This document shows, in pieces, positions 1-8,197 of a DNA stretch of 33,247 nucleotides. A model generated the notes under the pieces. That model did no database searches. It had not been told where the DNA came from and worked only from the letters and a program-made list of their open reading frames with translations. Origin of the DNA: Eubacteriales Family XIII. Incertae Sedis bacterium (lineage in GTDB: Bacteria; Bacillota; Clostridia; Peptostreptococcales; Anaerovoracaceae); contig JAITNA010000209.1 of NCBI GenBank assembly GCA_031290715.1, forward strand, positions 1 to 33,247, written 5' to 3'. Made by a program: the position numbers and the translations under genes. Position 1 is the stretch's first letter. The number at the start of each line of letters is the position of its first letter.

Positions 1-47
1 CTGATTAAATACTCGTTTGCTCTAACTGATTAAATGCAGGGATTACA

Positions 48-272
48 ATATAAGGATTGCAAAACCTCCCATTATACTGAAACCTTTCGATAGTTTTTTT
101 TAATTAAAGTTTAACATTATTCCTCGAAAAAAGTTCTGCGCCCTTTCCGCGATTGAAACAAAAGCCTTTCAGCCCTTCTCCCAACACAACCCCGGATCAA
201 ATACCCGGCTCCAAAAATCGGTTCAATAATATTATACCCAATTCCCGGAAAAATAATCAACCAAAAATAAAA
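48..272 (-). promoter_or_regulatory. Regulatory block A, copy of the sigma gene upstream region
   Basis: Two conserved segments are shared with 1510-1655. One (48-101) contains, on the minus strand, TATAATGGGAGGTTTTGCA. The other (229-249) is an exact 21-base match to 1616-1636 and carries, on the minus strand, CCGGGAATTGGG directly before a TATAAT hexamer (231-236). A TTGATT sits 18 bases before that hexamer. The block probably drives a minus-strand gene off the window. Whether it uses the housekeeping sigma factor or the neighbouring one cannot be told from sequence. Confidence 0.5.
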
Positions 273-296
273 CCGTAAATTCCCATGTATTTACGG
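262..296 (-). terminator. Rho-independent terminator after the sigma factor gene
   Basis: On the minus strand CCGTAAAT (296-289) pairs perfectly with ATTTACGG (280-273) around an 8-base loop, followed by TTTTATTTTT. It lies about 40 bases after the stop codon of the sigma factor gene. Confidence 0.8.
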
Positions 297-335
297 GAGG
301 ACAACAACGGGCGGTTCGCTTCCGTGTTTGCCCCC

Positions 336-1484
336 CTATCTGACCTCAAACGCCCGCTGTGCGTTGTAGTCGTTGCCGTCTGTGTCCACGATGTGAAAGG
401 AAATCAGATACCACCCCTCATCGACGAGCGCTGACAGGCCGTCCGGCACGGAGCGCCCCGTCCCCACGTGCAGTGTGCGCCCGGTCTGCATATCCGTAAT
501 CTCCCATGACACGGCCGTCGCCGCCGCGGCCTTTTCCGTGAACTGCGCGCTGCCCGGATTTCGATGGCCGCATTCGCATTCCCCGCCGACAAAGGAAATC
601 TCCCCGTCGCCGTCGCCGTATAGACTGACGACGTCGGCCTCCGTCTGTTCAAAGGAAGCCGACGCGCCGTATTGCATATTGACCCCGATCCCAATCGTGA
701 ACGCGGTGACGAAACCGGCGACGAAAACAGCGACAAACTTCGCCGCCATCGCGCCGGGCGCCGCCGTGCCGTGTGCCGGGACGATGGCTGCGCGCACCTG
801 TGACGTAAGCTCCGCCTGCAGCTCGGGCGTGAACATCTCGGCGGACACCGCTTGCAACGCGACCGTTATCGCCGCGCTTTCCGCTCTTGATTCTTTTTCC
901 ATCAGCCTTCTTTTGATCATGGCCCTCGCCCTTGTCAAATTTGATGTAACCGTGTTCACATTCGTTTCCGTAATATCCGCAATCTCTTTGACGCTCATAT
1001 CGCTGTAATAAAACATCAGCACCACTTCGCGCTGTTTCTCGCCGAGCGACATGACGGCGTCCATCAGTTCCCCCCGCGATTCCGCGTCCTCCGTGTATTG
1101 CTCCGGCATGAAGTCGCGGTCGTCGTCCGTGATCTGCAGGATTGCGGTGTCATCCCCGGCTTGCGGCGCGCCGCCCTCCATATACACCGTGTCTTTCACC
1201 CGCTTTGCTTTGCGGAGCATTTGATAGCAGACATTGTGTACGATTTTCATAATCCACGACTCCACCGCCGCCGGGTCTTTCAGCCCGCCTATGGAATGGC
1301 AGATACGCAAAGCCGACTCCTGCGCCGCGTCCTTGGCGTCGTCGGTATTACCAAGCAAGCCGTAGGCGATGAAATACATGTTTTCCATCTTTTTTCCGCA
1401 TAACTCGGCGACCGCTTTCTGATTCCCCCGTATCGCCGCTTTTGCGATTTGCGCGATACCGCCGTCGCGTGCATATCCGTGCAT
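336..1484 (-). CDS. ECF-type sigma factor with C-terminal membrane and extracytoplasmic domain
   Basis: Probable RNA polymerase sigma factor of the sigma-70 ECF group, 382 residues, about twice the usual length. Residues about 25-95 resemble region 2 (AYGLLGNTDDAKDAAQES, then ESWIMKIVHNVC). Residues about 135-195 are region 4 with a helix-turn-helix (SVKEIADITETNVNTVTSNL). After a linker there is one hydrophobic helix (about 247-268) and a roughly 110-residue tail with CECG and beta-type character, predicted outside the membrane. The start is supported by AAGGGGGG just before the ATG. No separate anti-sigma gene is adjacent; the fused tail may hold the factor at the membrane or sense a signal, which is inference. 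A terminator follows and a duplicated promoter-like block precedes it. Confidence 0.85.
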   Translation of the reverse strand: MHGYARDGGIAQIAKAAIRGNQKAVAELCGKKMENMYFIAYGLLGNTDDAKDAAQESALRICHSIGGLKDPAAVESWIMKIVHNVCYQMLRKAKRVKDTVYMEGGAPQAGDDTAILQITDDDRDFMPEQYTEDAESRGELMDAVMSLGEKQREVVLMFYYSDMSVKEIADITETNVNTVTSNLTRARAMIKRRLMEKESRAESAAITVALQAVSAEMFTPELQAELTSQVRAAIVPAHGTAAPGAMAAKFVAVFVAGFVTAFTIGIGVNMQYGASASFEQTEADVVSLYGDGDGEISFVGGECECGHRNPGSAQFTEKAAAATAVSWEITDMQTGRTLHVGTGRSVPDGLSALVDEGWYLISFHIVDTDGNDYNAQRAFEVR

Positions 1485-1509
1485 AAACCCCCCTTGCCTA
1501 TTCCTTTCT

Positions 1510-1655
1510 ATATAATAAGGACTGCAAAACCTCTCATTATGCTGAACCCTTTTGAGATTTTTTTTATTTTGCTGAAATTTTTCCTCAATTCCTCAATTCA
1601 AAATACAGCATAAAGATATTATACCCAATTCCCGGATAAATAAACGCAGCAAAAA
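1510..1655 (-). promoter_or_regulatory. Regulatory block B upstream of the sigma factor gene
   Basis: This is the second copy of the block at 48-272. On the minus strand it reads CCGGGAATTGGG followed by TATAAT (1623-1618), then about 45 bases later GGTTCAGCATAATGAGAGG, ending roughly 25 bases before the sigma factor start codon. The -35 region is not a good housekeeping match (GCGTTT at 18 bases), so the CCGGGAATTGGG box could be an alternative sigma or activator site. Autoregulation by the sigma factor is plausible but not shown. Confidence 0.5.
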
Positions 1656-1695
1656 AATAAAACACCGCCCCGCAAATTCACTTGTAACTATTCGC
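1651..1695 (-). terminator. Possible weak terminator after ribU
   Basis: Just after the ribU stop codon the minus strand has GCGAAT (1695-1690) that can pair with ATTTGC (1677-1672), including one G-T pair, and a T-rich run TTTTATTTTTTT follows at 1662-1651. The stem is short and separated from the T run by about 10 bases, so this is a weak call. Confidence 0.35.
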
Positions 1696-1697
1696 CC

Positions 1698-2306
1698 CTA
1701 CCACTTATGCAAGAAAGGCGACAGCCGTTTGTACAGCAAAAACACCACGACCGCGTTGATCGCGAACTTGATGAGGTTGAACGGCAGGATCGCAGTCGGA
1801 ATCATGCCGTAGACAAATTCAACGGACGTGACCATGAAATGCGGCGTGATGAGGATGTTGGCCGGAATCATGACGAGTACCATGCACAGCCCGCCGAGGA
1901 TGAGCCCCGTCAGCGCGCCGCGCCTTGACTTGAATTTTTTGTAGATCGACCCGGAAACGAATACGTACATTCCGATGGCGATCATGTGCATGATCATCCC
2001 GTAAGGCCCATTCGCCATGCCGATCAGTACATCGTGCAGCAGGATGGACAGCGCCGCGATAACAAGGCCGGGGAGCGGCCCGAACGCGAACGCCGCGATG
2101 AGGATCGGGATGTCCGACACCTCGAATTCGAGGAAGGGCGCGGCGGGCAGGATGGGGAAATGGATGAGGGAGCAGATCACGGAGATGGCGACCATCAGCC
2201 CCATCTTCGCGAGCATGACGGTCCGGTGGTGCCGCTGCGCTTCGGCGCCGACCCGCACGGTTTTCTTGGGTGTTTTCTTTGGTTTTTCCTGTGGTGTTGT
2301 TCGCAT
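1698..2306 (-). CDS. ribU: Riboflavin ECF transporter substrate-binding S component RibU
   Basis: Membrane S component that binds riboflavin and hands it to the shared ECF energising module (EcfA and EcfT at 14235-16885 could serve). The protein is 202 residues: a short basic cytoplasmic start rich in Lys and Pro, then about six hydrophobic segments beginning near LAKMGLMVAISVICSLIHFP, with the family motif FLEFEVSDIPILIAAFAFGP and the GPYGMIMHMIA segment. I chose the ATG at 2304-2306 because AAAGGAGAT precedes it. A longer reading from a GTG at 2411 would run through the riboswitch terminator and is rejected. The FMN riboswitch directly upstream strongly supports riboflavin as substrate. Confidence 0.9.
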   Translation of the reverse strand: MRTTPQEKPKKTPKKTVRVGAEAQRHHRTVMLAKMGLMVAISVICSLIHFPILPAAPFLEFEVSDIPILIAAFAFGPLPGLVIAALSILLHDVLIGMANGPYGMIMHMIAIGMYVFVSGSIYKKFKSRRGALTGLILGGLCMVLVMIPANILITPHFMVTSVEFVYGMIPTAILPFNLIKFAINAVVVFLLYKRLSPFLHKW

Positions 2307-2365
2307 TTTCCGATCTCCTTTTTCTTTTCCGCTTTTTCGATTTTCGCCGATTTTCCGGAGCGCAT

Positions 2366-2390
2366 AAAAAGCCCCCGAATACTCAGGGGC
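2366..2390 (-). terminator. Riboswitch-controlled terminator before ribU
   Basis: The minus strand reads GCCCC, a short internal loop, then GGGGC (2390-2371) followed by a run of five T (2370-2366). It lies between the FMN aptamer and the ribU ribosome binding site, as expected for the expression platform that stops transcription when FMN is bound. Confidence 0.75.
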
Positions 2391-2420
2391 GAACCATGCA
2401 AACGCGATCACGTTTCCTTG

Positions 2421-2664
2421 TTTCTCTCATCCGGACTTAGAATCCGCCGCCGGCCCGCTGATGATGGTCATCAGCCGCCCGCCGCAAAAATCGCTTACCG
2501 TCGGTCCCGGATTCAAACCGGGTCGGCTTCCTGCGCTTCGCCGATTGAATCATCCCATCCAATCCGTGAAACACATTCCGCTCGCGGACTCGTAGCTATG
2601 GGCTTTGCCTTCTGCCGCGCCCTCGCTCATCACCGCCGGTGGGGAATCTCACCCCGCCCCGAAA
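2421..2664 (-). ncRNA. FMN riboswitch (RFN element)
   Basis: The minus strand shows the hallmark conserved pieces of the RFN aptamer in order: GGGGTGAGATTCCCCACCGG near 2655-2635, CGAGTCCGCGAGCGG near 2593, GACCGACGGTAAGCG near 2500, and AGTCCGGATGAGAGA at about 2437-2423. A variable arm includes a perfect hairpin GCTGATGA-CCA-TCATCAGC. The aptamer is about 240 bases long because of extended peripheral arms. It is followed by a terminator and by ribU, so high FMN should reduce riboflavin uptake. Confidence 0.95.
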
Positions 2665-2686
2665 CACATTATTCATTTCTTCCTAT

Positions 2687-2716
2687 ACTATACCGAATGT
2701 TCCCGTACGCTGTCAA
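2687..2716 (-). promoter_or_regulatory. Promoter of the FMN riboswitch and ribU
   Basis: On the minus strand TTGACA (2716-2711), an 18-base spacer and TATAGT (2692-2687). It lies inside the last codons of the upstream ADP-ribosylglycohydrolase-like gene and would start transcription just before the aptamer. Confidence 0.75.
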
Positions 2717-3665
2717 ATAAAAGATCGGCGCCGTGGATAATAAGATCCGCAAGCTCTAGGTCCAAAACCCACTTCGGCGGGATTTCAAGGCAGCCGGCGA
2801 TCATGCCGATGATGTTCCCGCAGATCGGCGCGATGCTGTCGTTGTTGCCGTTGAAATCCGTCGCCGCGTTGGTCGCGGACGCGAAATCTTCCCCGAACAC
2901 GAGGGCCAGATATGTGGCGATCGCGATGGCTTCCGGCGCACGGTAGCCCTCCCCGATCGACTCGATGGCCTTGCGCGTCGATATCTTCTCCTTTGAAAGC
3001 CGGGCCGCCTTGCGGATCAAATCCGCGCAAACCGTATCCCCGTCCCCGCTCGCCGCGAGTGTTCCGAGCGCCGCTTCGGTCGCGTCAGGCAGCGTCGCCC
3101 CCTGTGCAAGGTAAGAAATGAGCGCCGCCATATAGCCCGCGGAATGAATCGCTTCCGTATGCCCGTGCGTCAGCGCGGCGCTTTCGCAGCCGATGCTGAA
3201 CGCCCGGTCCGCGTCGTTGGCAAAATACAGACCGATCGGGGATACGCGCATGACACAGCCGCAAGCCTTGGAATTGTTAATACGGCTTTTGAGAGAGCCG
3301 TAACTATTTTTGATACTGGCCCCGAGCGCGTTGAGGGAGGTGACGCCTTTCCCGCGCCGCGCAAAGAGCTCATCGCGCTGCATGACCTCGCCGCCGAGGA
3401 TGAAGCCGTAGTCCTTGTCGGCCAAGTTTCCGGTCTGCGTATAATACCACTTTTGATAAGAATAAAAAAGGCAGGGAATATAGGCGTACACGCCCTTTCG
3501 CTTGGCCCGCTCGTCCGCCCAGATCATCCCGTCCACCGTAAAGACGGACATCTGCGTATTGTCGGAAATCAGGTCCTTGCCGCCCTCCCGGACATCGTAG
3601 CCCTTGGCGTCCCCGGTCGCGCCGCCAAGCAGGCAGCCTCTGAAATGCGACTTATCAATTCTCAT
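2688..3665 (-). CDS. ADP-ribosylglycohydrolase (DraG) family protein
   Basis: Member of the ADP-ribosylglycohydrolase family, all-helical proteins that use two divalent metals to remove ADP-ribose from proteins or small molecules; 325 residues, the usual length. The family start GCLLGGATGDAKG (about 10-22) and metal motif SDNTQM (34-39) are present, with the second metal motif GNNDS at 273-277. The usual motifs are SDDTQM and GDSDS, so two metal-binding Asp positions (36 and 274) are Asn here. GGAGG eight bases before the ATG supports the start. It follows glmS by 48 bases, so it may be cotranscribed with the amino-sugar genes. Substrate unknown; activity may be altered or lost. Confidence 0.8.
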   Translation of the reverse strand: MRIDKSHFRGCLLGGATGDAKGYDVREGGKDLISDNTQMSVFTVDGMIWADERAKRKGVYAYIPCLFYSYQKWYYTQTGNLADKDYGFILGGEVMQRDELFARRGKGVTSLNALGASIKNSYGSLKSRINNSKACGCVMRVSPIGLYFANDADRAFSIGCESAALTHGHTEAIHSAGYMAALISYLAQGATLPDATEAALGTLAASGDGDTVCADLIRKAARLSKEKISTRKAIESIGEGYRAPEAIAIATYLALVFGEDFASATNAATDFNGNNDSIAPICGNIIGMIAGCLEIPPKWVLDLELADLIIHGADLLFDSVREHSV

Positions 3666-3680
3666 GATTCAAACCTCCAA

Positions 3681-3710
3681 ATCATCATCTTCATCATCAT
3701 TATTATTATC
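3681..3710. repeat. Imperfect ATC/ATT trinucleotide repeat
   Basis: Thirty bases of ATC and ATT triplets (one TTC interruption) lie between the glmS stop codon and the ribosome binding site of the next gene. No coding role is seen. Confidence 0.8.
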
Positions 3711-3713
3711 GTT

Positions 3714-5543
3714 TCATTCAACGGTGACGGATTTCGCGAGATTTCTCGGTTGGTCGATCTCGCGCCCGCGCAGCTTCGCGATGTGGTAGGAAATGAGATG
3801 AAAGGGGACGATCGAAACCAAGGGCGCGATTTCATCCGAACACTCCGGGATGAAAAACGCGTCGTCGGCCACTTCGCCGATCCTGCCGGCCCCCGCTTTC
3901 GCGATGGCGACGACCTGCGCTTTCCGCGCCTTCATTTCCTCTATATTGGAAATCATCTTCTCATACAGGGCCGCCTGTGTCGCGAGGGCAAAGAAAAGTA
4001 CGTCCTTCGTGATCAGCGCGATGGTCCCGTGCTTGAGCTCGCCGGCCGCGATGGCGAAACTGTTGATGTAGGTAATCTCCTTGAGCTTCAAGCTCGCTTC
4101 CTGCGCGGTCACCACATCAAGCCCGCGCCCGACGTAAAAGATTTTTTCTTTTTTGTAATGCTCCTTCGCGAGCCCGATGAATCTCTCCTCGTTTTTCAGC
4201 ACTTCCTCCACCATCGCCGGCGCTTCCGCAAGCTCGCCGAGGAGCCGCCCGCACGCGGCTTCGTCCGTCGTCCCGCGCAAAAGCCCCATGTACATCGCGA
4301 TGAGATAGAGCGAGGTCAGCTGCGTCGTATACGCCTTTGTCGAAGCCACCGCGATCTCGGGGCCCGCCCAGGTATAAAACACATGATCCGACGCCCGCGC
4401 CACGGAGCTGCCGACCACATTGACGATGGAGAGAATCTTTGCCCCCTTCCGCTTCGCTTCGCGCAGCCCTTCGAGCGTGTCGGTCGTTTCCCCGGACTGG
4501 CTGATACAAATGCACAGCGTCCGTTCGTTCACAATGGGGTCGCGGTAGCGGAATTCGGAGGAAAGATCGGCCTCGCACGGAATGCGCGCGTATTTTTCGA
4601 TGAGCGCCTTGCCGATGAGCCCGGCGTGCAGTGCCGTCCCGCAAGCGATGATATAGATACGTTCGAGCCCGTCGAGCTCTTCCTTTGTGAACTCCAAATC
4701 GTCGAGGGCGATATGCCCGCTGTCGTCTATCCGGCGCCGCAGGGTTTCGCGAATGCCCGCCGGCTGCTCGAAGATTTCTTTGCGCATGAAATGCTCATAC
4801 CCGCCCTTTTCCGCCGCCGTGACATCCCAATCGATGTGCGTCCGCGTCCGGTTCATGCGCGTCTTTTCCTCGTCGAAAATCTGCACGCCGCCCCGCGTGA
4901 CGACGACGATCTCGTTGTTTTCGATGAAATAGACGTCTTTGGTATATTTGAGCAGGGCCGGAATATCCGACGCGATCAAGCCGCCCTCCGCGCAGACGCC
5001 CGCAATCAGCGGCGCATCTTTCCGAATGGCGATGATCCGGTCGGGTTCGCTCTCGGCCAACGCGGCGACGGCATAGGCCCCCCTCATGCGCCTTGACGCG
5101 CTGCGCACCGCGTCAAAAAGATCGCCGTCATAATACAGGGAAATCAAATGGGCGATGACCTCGGAGTCCGTTTCCGAAACGAAACGAATCTCATTTTCCC
5201 GCGTCAGTTCTTCGCGGAGCTCCATGAAATTTTCAATAATCCCGTTGTGGACGATGGCGATACGGCCGTCGCCGCTCTGATGGGGATGGGCGTTTTCCCG
5301 CGTCGGCGCGCCGTGCGTCGCCCAGCGCGTATGGCCGATCCCGATCGGCCCGTCGAACTCGGGGCCGCCCACCTTGGCTTCGAGGGCTTTCAATTTTCCC
5401 GACTCCTTGCGCACGAGCAATTTCCCCTTGCGTATGAGCGCAATGCCCGCCGAGTCGTAGCCCCGGTATTCCAATGACTTCAGGCCGGAGAGAATCATTT
5501 CTTTCGCGCTGCCCCCGCCCACATATCCTACGATTCCGCACAT
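3714..5543 (-). CDS. glmS: Glutamine-fructose-6-phosphate aminotransferase (isomerizing)
   Basis: Converts fructose-6-phosphate and glutamine to glucosamine-6-phosphate, the entry step to UDP-GlcNAc for peptidoglycan; cytoplasmic. At 609 residues it has full family length. The N-terminal glutaminase domain begins MCGIVGYVG with the Cys2 nucleophile and has GHTRWATHG; two SIS sugar isomerase domains follow (ACGTALHAGLIGK, SQSGETTDTLEGL), and the end LAKSVTVE is typical. It lies 64 bases after glmM, which acts on its product. No glmS ribozyme is seen, since the 64-base gap is too short for one. Confidence 0.98.
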   Translation of the reverse strand: MCGIVGYVGGGSAKEMILSGLKSLEYRGYDSAGIALIRKGKLLVRKESGKLKALEAKVGGPEFDGPIGIGHTRWATHGAPTRENAHPHQSGDGRIAIVHNGIIENFMELREELTRENEIRFVSETDSEVIAHLISLYYDGDLFDAVRSASRRMRGAYAVAALAESEPDRIIAIRKDAPLIAGVCAEGGLIASDIPALLKYTKDVYFIENNEIVVVTRGGVQIFDEEKTRMNRTRTHIDWDVTAAEKGGYEHFMRKEIFEQPAGIRETLRRRIDDSGHIALDDLEFTKEELDGLERIYIIACGTALHAGLIGKALIEKYARIPCEADLSSEFRYRDPIVNERTLCICISQSGETTDTLEGLREAKRKGAKILSIVNVVGSSVARASDHVFYTWAGPEIAVASTKAYTTQLTSLYLIAMYMGLLRGTTDEAACGRLLGELAEAPAMVEEVLKNEERFIGLAKEHYKKEKIFYVGRGLDVVTAQEASLKLKEITYINSFAIAAGELKHGTIALITKDVLFFALATQAALYEKMISNIEEMKARKAQVVAIAKAGAGRIGEVADDAFFIPECSDEIAPLVSIVPFHLISYHIAKLRGREIDQPRNLAKSVTVE

Positions 5544-5607
5544 ATAAACATAGCCCTTTCTACAGCCCTTTTCCCATTGTCAAGGAAATCTAACTCTATT
5601 CGGCAAA

Positions 5608-6963
5608 TCAGCGAAGCCGGTCCTCGAGAAGGCGAACCATCCTGTCGGCCAAATGATCCAGCTTCTTCCTGTCCTCCCCTTCGAGCATGACGCGCACGAG
5701 CGGCTCCGTACCCGAAGGCCGGATCAGCATACGCCCCCTGCCGCGCATTTCTTCCTCCGCGGAAGCCATCGCCGCCGCGATTTTTTCATCCTTATCAAAA
5801 CTGTATTTGTTTTCATCCTTGACCTTCGCGTTTTTGAGTACCTGCGGGTAAATCGTCACCGCCGCGCTTAGCTCCGACGCCTTCTTTCCGCTCCGCACAA
5901 GGGCTTCGAGAAAACGCAGCGCCGCGTAGGTCCCGTCGCCCGTCGTATTTTCCGAAAGAAAGATGATATGCCCGGACTGCTCGCCGCCGAGTATCGAATC
6001 CGTCTTTTGCATCATTTCCAATACATAGCGGTCGCCGACGTCGGCGCGCTGCAGGCGTATCCCTTCCTTTCCGAGCGCTTCGGCAAGGCCCAGATTGCTC
6101 ATCACGGTGGCCGTCAGAAGGTCGTTTTTCAATTTCCCCTCCGCTTTCAGGGCCTTCGCGCAGATAAACATGAGCTTGTCGCCGTCGACGACCCGCCCCG
6201 TTTCATCCGCCGCGATCAGGCGGTCCGCGTCCCCGTCAAAAGCCAAGCCGGCGTCAGCCTTTTCTTTCACGACCCGCCTCATCATCCGCTCGGGATGCGT
6301 CGAGCCGCAGCCGTCGTTGATGTTTGTCCCATCCGGGTTCACGCCCATGTAGAGCGCCCGCACGCCCAATTTGCCGAAAACCGCCTTCGCGGATTGATAG
6401 GCCGCCCCGTTCGCGCAGTCGACGACGATCCGCAGCCCGGACAGCTCCGTTTTGACACTGCCCGTGAGAAATTCCGTGTAATGTTTCATGGCGTCGTTTG
6501 TGCGCGGGGCCGTCCGACCCACAAGACTGCCCGTGATGTGGCCGTTGACATCCTTGTTTCCGGCGATGATCTCCTCGATCTCGTTCTCGACCTCATCCTC
6601 CAATTTGCGGCCGCGCGCGTTGAAAAATTTGACGCCGTTGTACTCAAAGGTATTGTGCGAAGCGGAAATAACGACGCCGGCCGCCGCGCCGATCTCTTTC
6701 GTCAAAAACGCGACGCCGGGCGTCGGGATCACGCCGGCCTTGATCACGTCGCAGCCCATGGACAAAAGCCCCGCGCTGATCGAATCCTCGAGCATGTCCC
6801 CCGATATGCGCGTATCGCGCCCGATGAGGACGACCGGCCTTTTCCCTTTCACGCCCTTGCCCAGAACCAAGCCGCCGGCGACGCCAAGGCTGTACGCGAG
6901 GGCCGCCGTGAGCTCCTTGTTTGCGATGCCGCGGACGCCGTCCGTTCCGAACAGCCTACCCAT
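5608..6963 (-). CDS. glmM: Phosphoglucosamine mutase
   Basis: Interconverts glucosamine-6-phosphate and glucosamine-1-phosphate, the step after GlmS. The 451-residue protein begins MGRLFGTDGVRG, carries the phosphoserine loop GVVISASHNTFEYNG with the active-site Ser, the metal loop DGDADR, the sugar-binding GGEQSGHI and the phosphate-binding RPSGTEPLVRVM. Its start overlaps the end of cdaR by 8 bases, indicating tight coupling. GlmM is known to bind and inhibit CdaA in other Firmicutes, which fits the shared transcript. Confidence 0.98.
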   Translation of the reverse strand: MGRLFGTDGVRGIANKELTAALAYSLGVAGGLVLGKGVKGKRPVVLIGRDTRISGDMLEDSISAGLLSMGCDVIKAGVIPTPGVAFLTKEIGAAAGVVISASHNTFEYNGVKFFNARGRKLEDEVENEIEEIIAGNKDVNGHITGSLVGRTAPRTNDAMKHYTEFLTGSVKTELSGLRIVVDCANGAAYQSAKAVFGKLGVRALYMGVNPDGTNINDGCGSTHPERMMRRVVKEKADAGLAFDGDADRLIAADETGRVVDGDKLMFICAKALKAEGKLKNDLLTATVMSNLGLAEALGKEGIRLQRADVGDRYVLEMMQKTDSILGGEQSGHIIFLSENTTGDGTYAALRFLEALVRSGKKASELSAAVTIYPQVLKNAKVKDENKYSFDKDEKIAAAMASAEEEMRGRGRMLIRPSGTEPLVRVMLEGEDRKKLDHLADRMVRLLEDRLR

Positions 6964-8197
6964 TCCCCGTCGTCCCCCCGCTTCCGGCCGCGGTATCTTT
7001 GATGATGGTGACCCGCACCTTTTCAGGCGTGACCGTAATACTTTTGAACTCCTTGTCGCAGTCGAACTGCACCGCCATTTCTATCGCGTCCGCGGATTCC
7101 GTGATTTCGGACCCATCCACAAAAAGATGGATGTCGTCCTTCGTGATGTCCGCGATCTCCGATTCCGCGGCCAAGAGCAGCGCCTTGACGCTCCCCGTAT
7201 TCAAATGCCCGGACAGCCCGTCGGCCAAGCCCCGCACTTCGATGGTTTCCGCGGTGTACTCAAACTCCGCTTTCTCAATCCCCTGCACCTTGATGTTGAC
7301 GGCAAGGTTTTTCGACGCGTCCGCGACTTCGACGTTTTGCGGCAGATAGGCATCCACCGGAATCTCCGCGGTATCGCTGATTGCCGTCATGTCAATGCCC
7401 TTGGCCCGCACCTCCGTGATCTCGGCCACAGCGTCCTTTGACCCCCGGATCACGATGGTCTTCGGAACATTCATTTCCGTCACCTCAATGCTCTCGGGCG
7501 GCTCGCCCGTGACCTCGATTCGCAGCGGGACCTCCTTCGTCTTGCATAGGGTAGCGGTCACCGAGATTTGATTTTGCGACAGATTCACAAAGTATTCGGG
7601 GTTCCCGCTTTTTGTAATGGGCACCGCTTCGAGGGACAGCGTCGTTTCTTCCTCGGAGAGGATGTCTTTCGGCACCTCGGCGCGAATGTAGTCGATGTTG
7701 TCTACGGCCGCGGCCGTACCCGCCACCTCCATCTCACTGGGCGTCACCGTGATGAATCCCGGCTCCGTGCCCGCCGCGAACTTATCCGCAAAGGCGAGCC
7801 GGACCTGCTTCGTCACCGTGATGAGATCGACGACCTCCACCGAAATGGTATCCGGCTTGATCTGCACCAATTTCATACTGCCCGGCGCCGTCACATTGAC
7901 CTTGACCGAATTGAGCCCCTTGGGATAGCCCGTCATATCCGCGGTGGCTTTGAAATCGGAAGCGGTCAGTTCGAGCACGTCGGACCTTGTCCCGTTGACC
8001 GTGACGTCGACCACATAGGAACGCGTGCGATCCACCGTAAACCCGCGGTCATACAGCATTTCCAGATTGACAAGCTCCACGGGAATGCCCCGGATCGTTT
8101 CGTCCCGCGCGGGATTGACCACCATGGTCACATAGGCCCAAATCACGATGGCCGCGATAATGGAGATCAGGAGGTTGAGCTTGTTATTTCGAAGCAT
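6956..8197 (-). CDS. cdaR: CdaA regulatory protein CdaR (YbbR domain)
   Basis: Membrane-anchored partner that modulates the diadenylate cyclase CdaA. The 413-residue protein has an N-terminal anchor (LNLLISIIAAIVIWAYVTMV) and then a long extracytoplasmic part made of repeated YbbR domains, recognisable by recurring VELVN, VDVTVNGT and VNVTAPGS type strands. I chose the ATG at 8195-8197 because GGGAGGGAAAA precedes it; a start 57 bases further upstream lacks a comparable site. It overlaps cdaA by 14 bases and glmM by 8. Confidence 0.93.
   Translation of the reverse strand: MLRNNKLNLLISIIAAIVIWAYVTMVVNPARDETIRGIPVELVNLEMLYDRGFTVDRTRSYVVDVTVNGTRSDVLELTASDFKATADMTGYPKGLNSVKVNVTAPGSMKLVQIKPDTISVEVVDLITVTKQVRLAFADKFAAGTEPGFITVTPSEMEVAGTAAAVDNIDYIRAEVPKDILSEEETTLSLEAVPITKSGNPEYFVNLSQNQISVTATLCKTKEVPLRIEVTGEPPESIEVTEMNVPKTIVIRGSKDAVAEITEVRAKGIDMTAISDTAEIPVDAYLPQNVEVADASKNLAVNIKVQGIEKAEFEYTAETIEVRGLADGLSGHLNTGSVKALLLAAESEIADITKDDIHLFVDGSEITESADAIEMAVQFDCDKEFKSITVTPEKVRVTIIKDTAAGSGGTTGNG

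Larger units (their letters stand above)
1..335. other. Gene-free left edge with regulatory block
   Basis: No credible gene is seen in these 335 bases. They lie downstream of the sigma factor gene and hold its terminator (262-296), then two segments (about 48-101 and 226-272) that match, in the same order and orientation, the sequence upstream of the sigma factor gene. A 10-base direct repeat CTGATTAAAT occurs at 1-10 and 26-35. The stretch is therefore likely the promoter and leader of another minus-strand gene beyond the left edge; that gene is not visible. Confidence 0.6.

Noticed and set aside
475..1008. Plus-strand frame opposite the sigma factor tail
   Set aside because: Low-complexity Ser/Ala-rich translation, caused by codon bias of the real minus-strand gene.
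2307..2411. Longer N-terminus of RibU from a GTG at 2411
   Set aside because: It would be translated through the riboswitch terminator. The ATG at 2304-2306 has a strong ribosome binding site.
3144..5096. 650-codon open frame on the plus strand opposite glmS and the DraG-like gene
   Set aside because: The minus strand encodes GlmS with all motifs. The plus frame is the GC-biased complement, rich in Arg, Asp and His, with no domain recognised.
5544..5607. glmS ribozyme
   Set aside because: Only 64 bases separate glmM and glmS, too short for the known ribozyme, and its conserved core is not seen.
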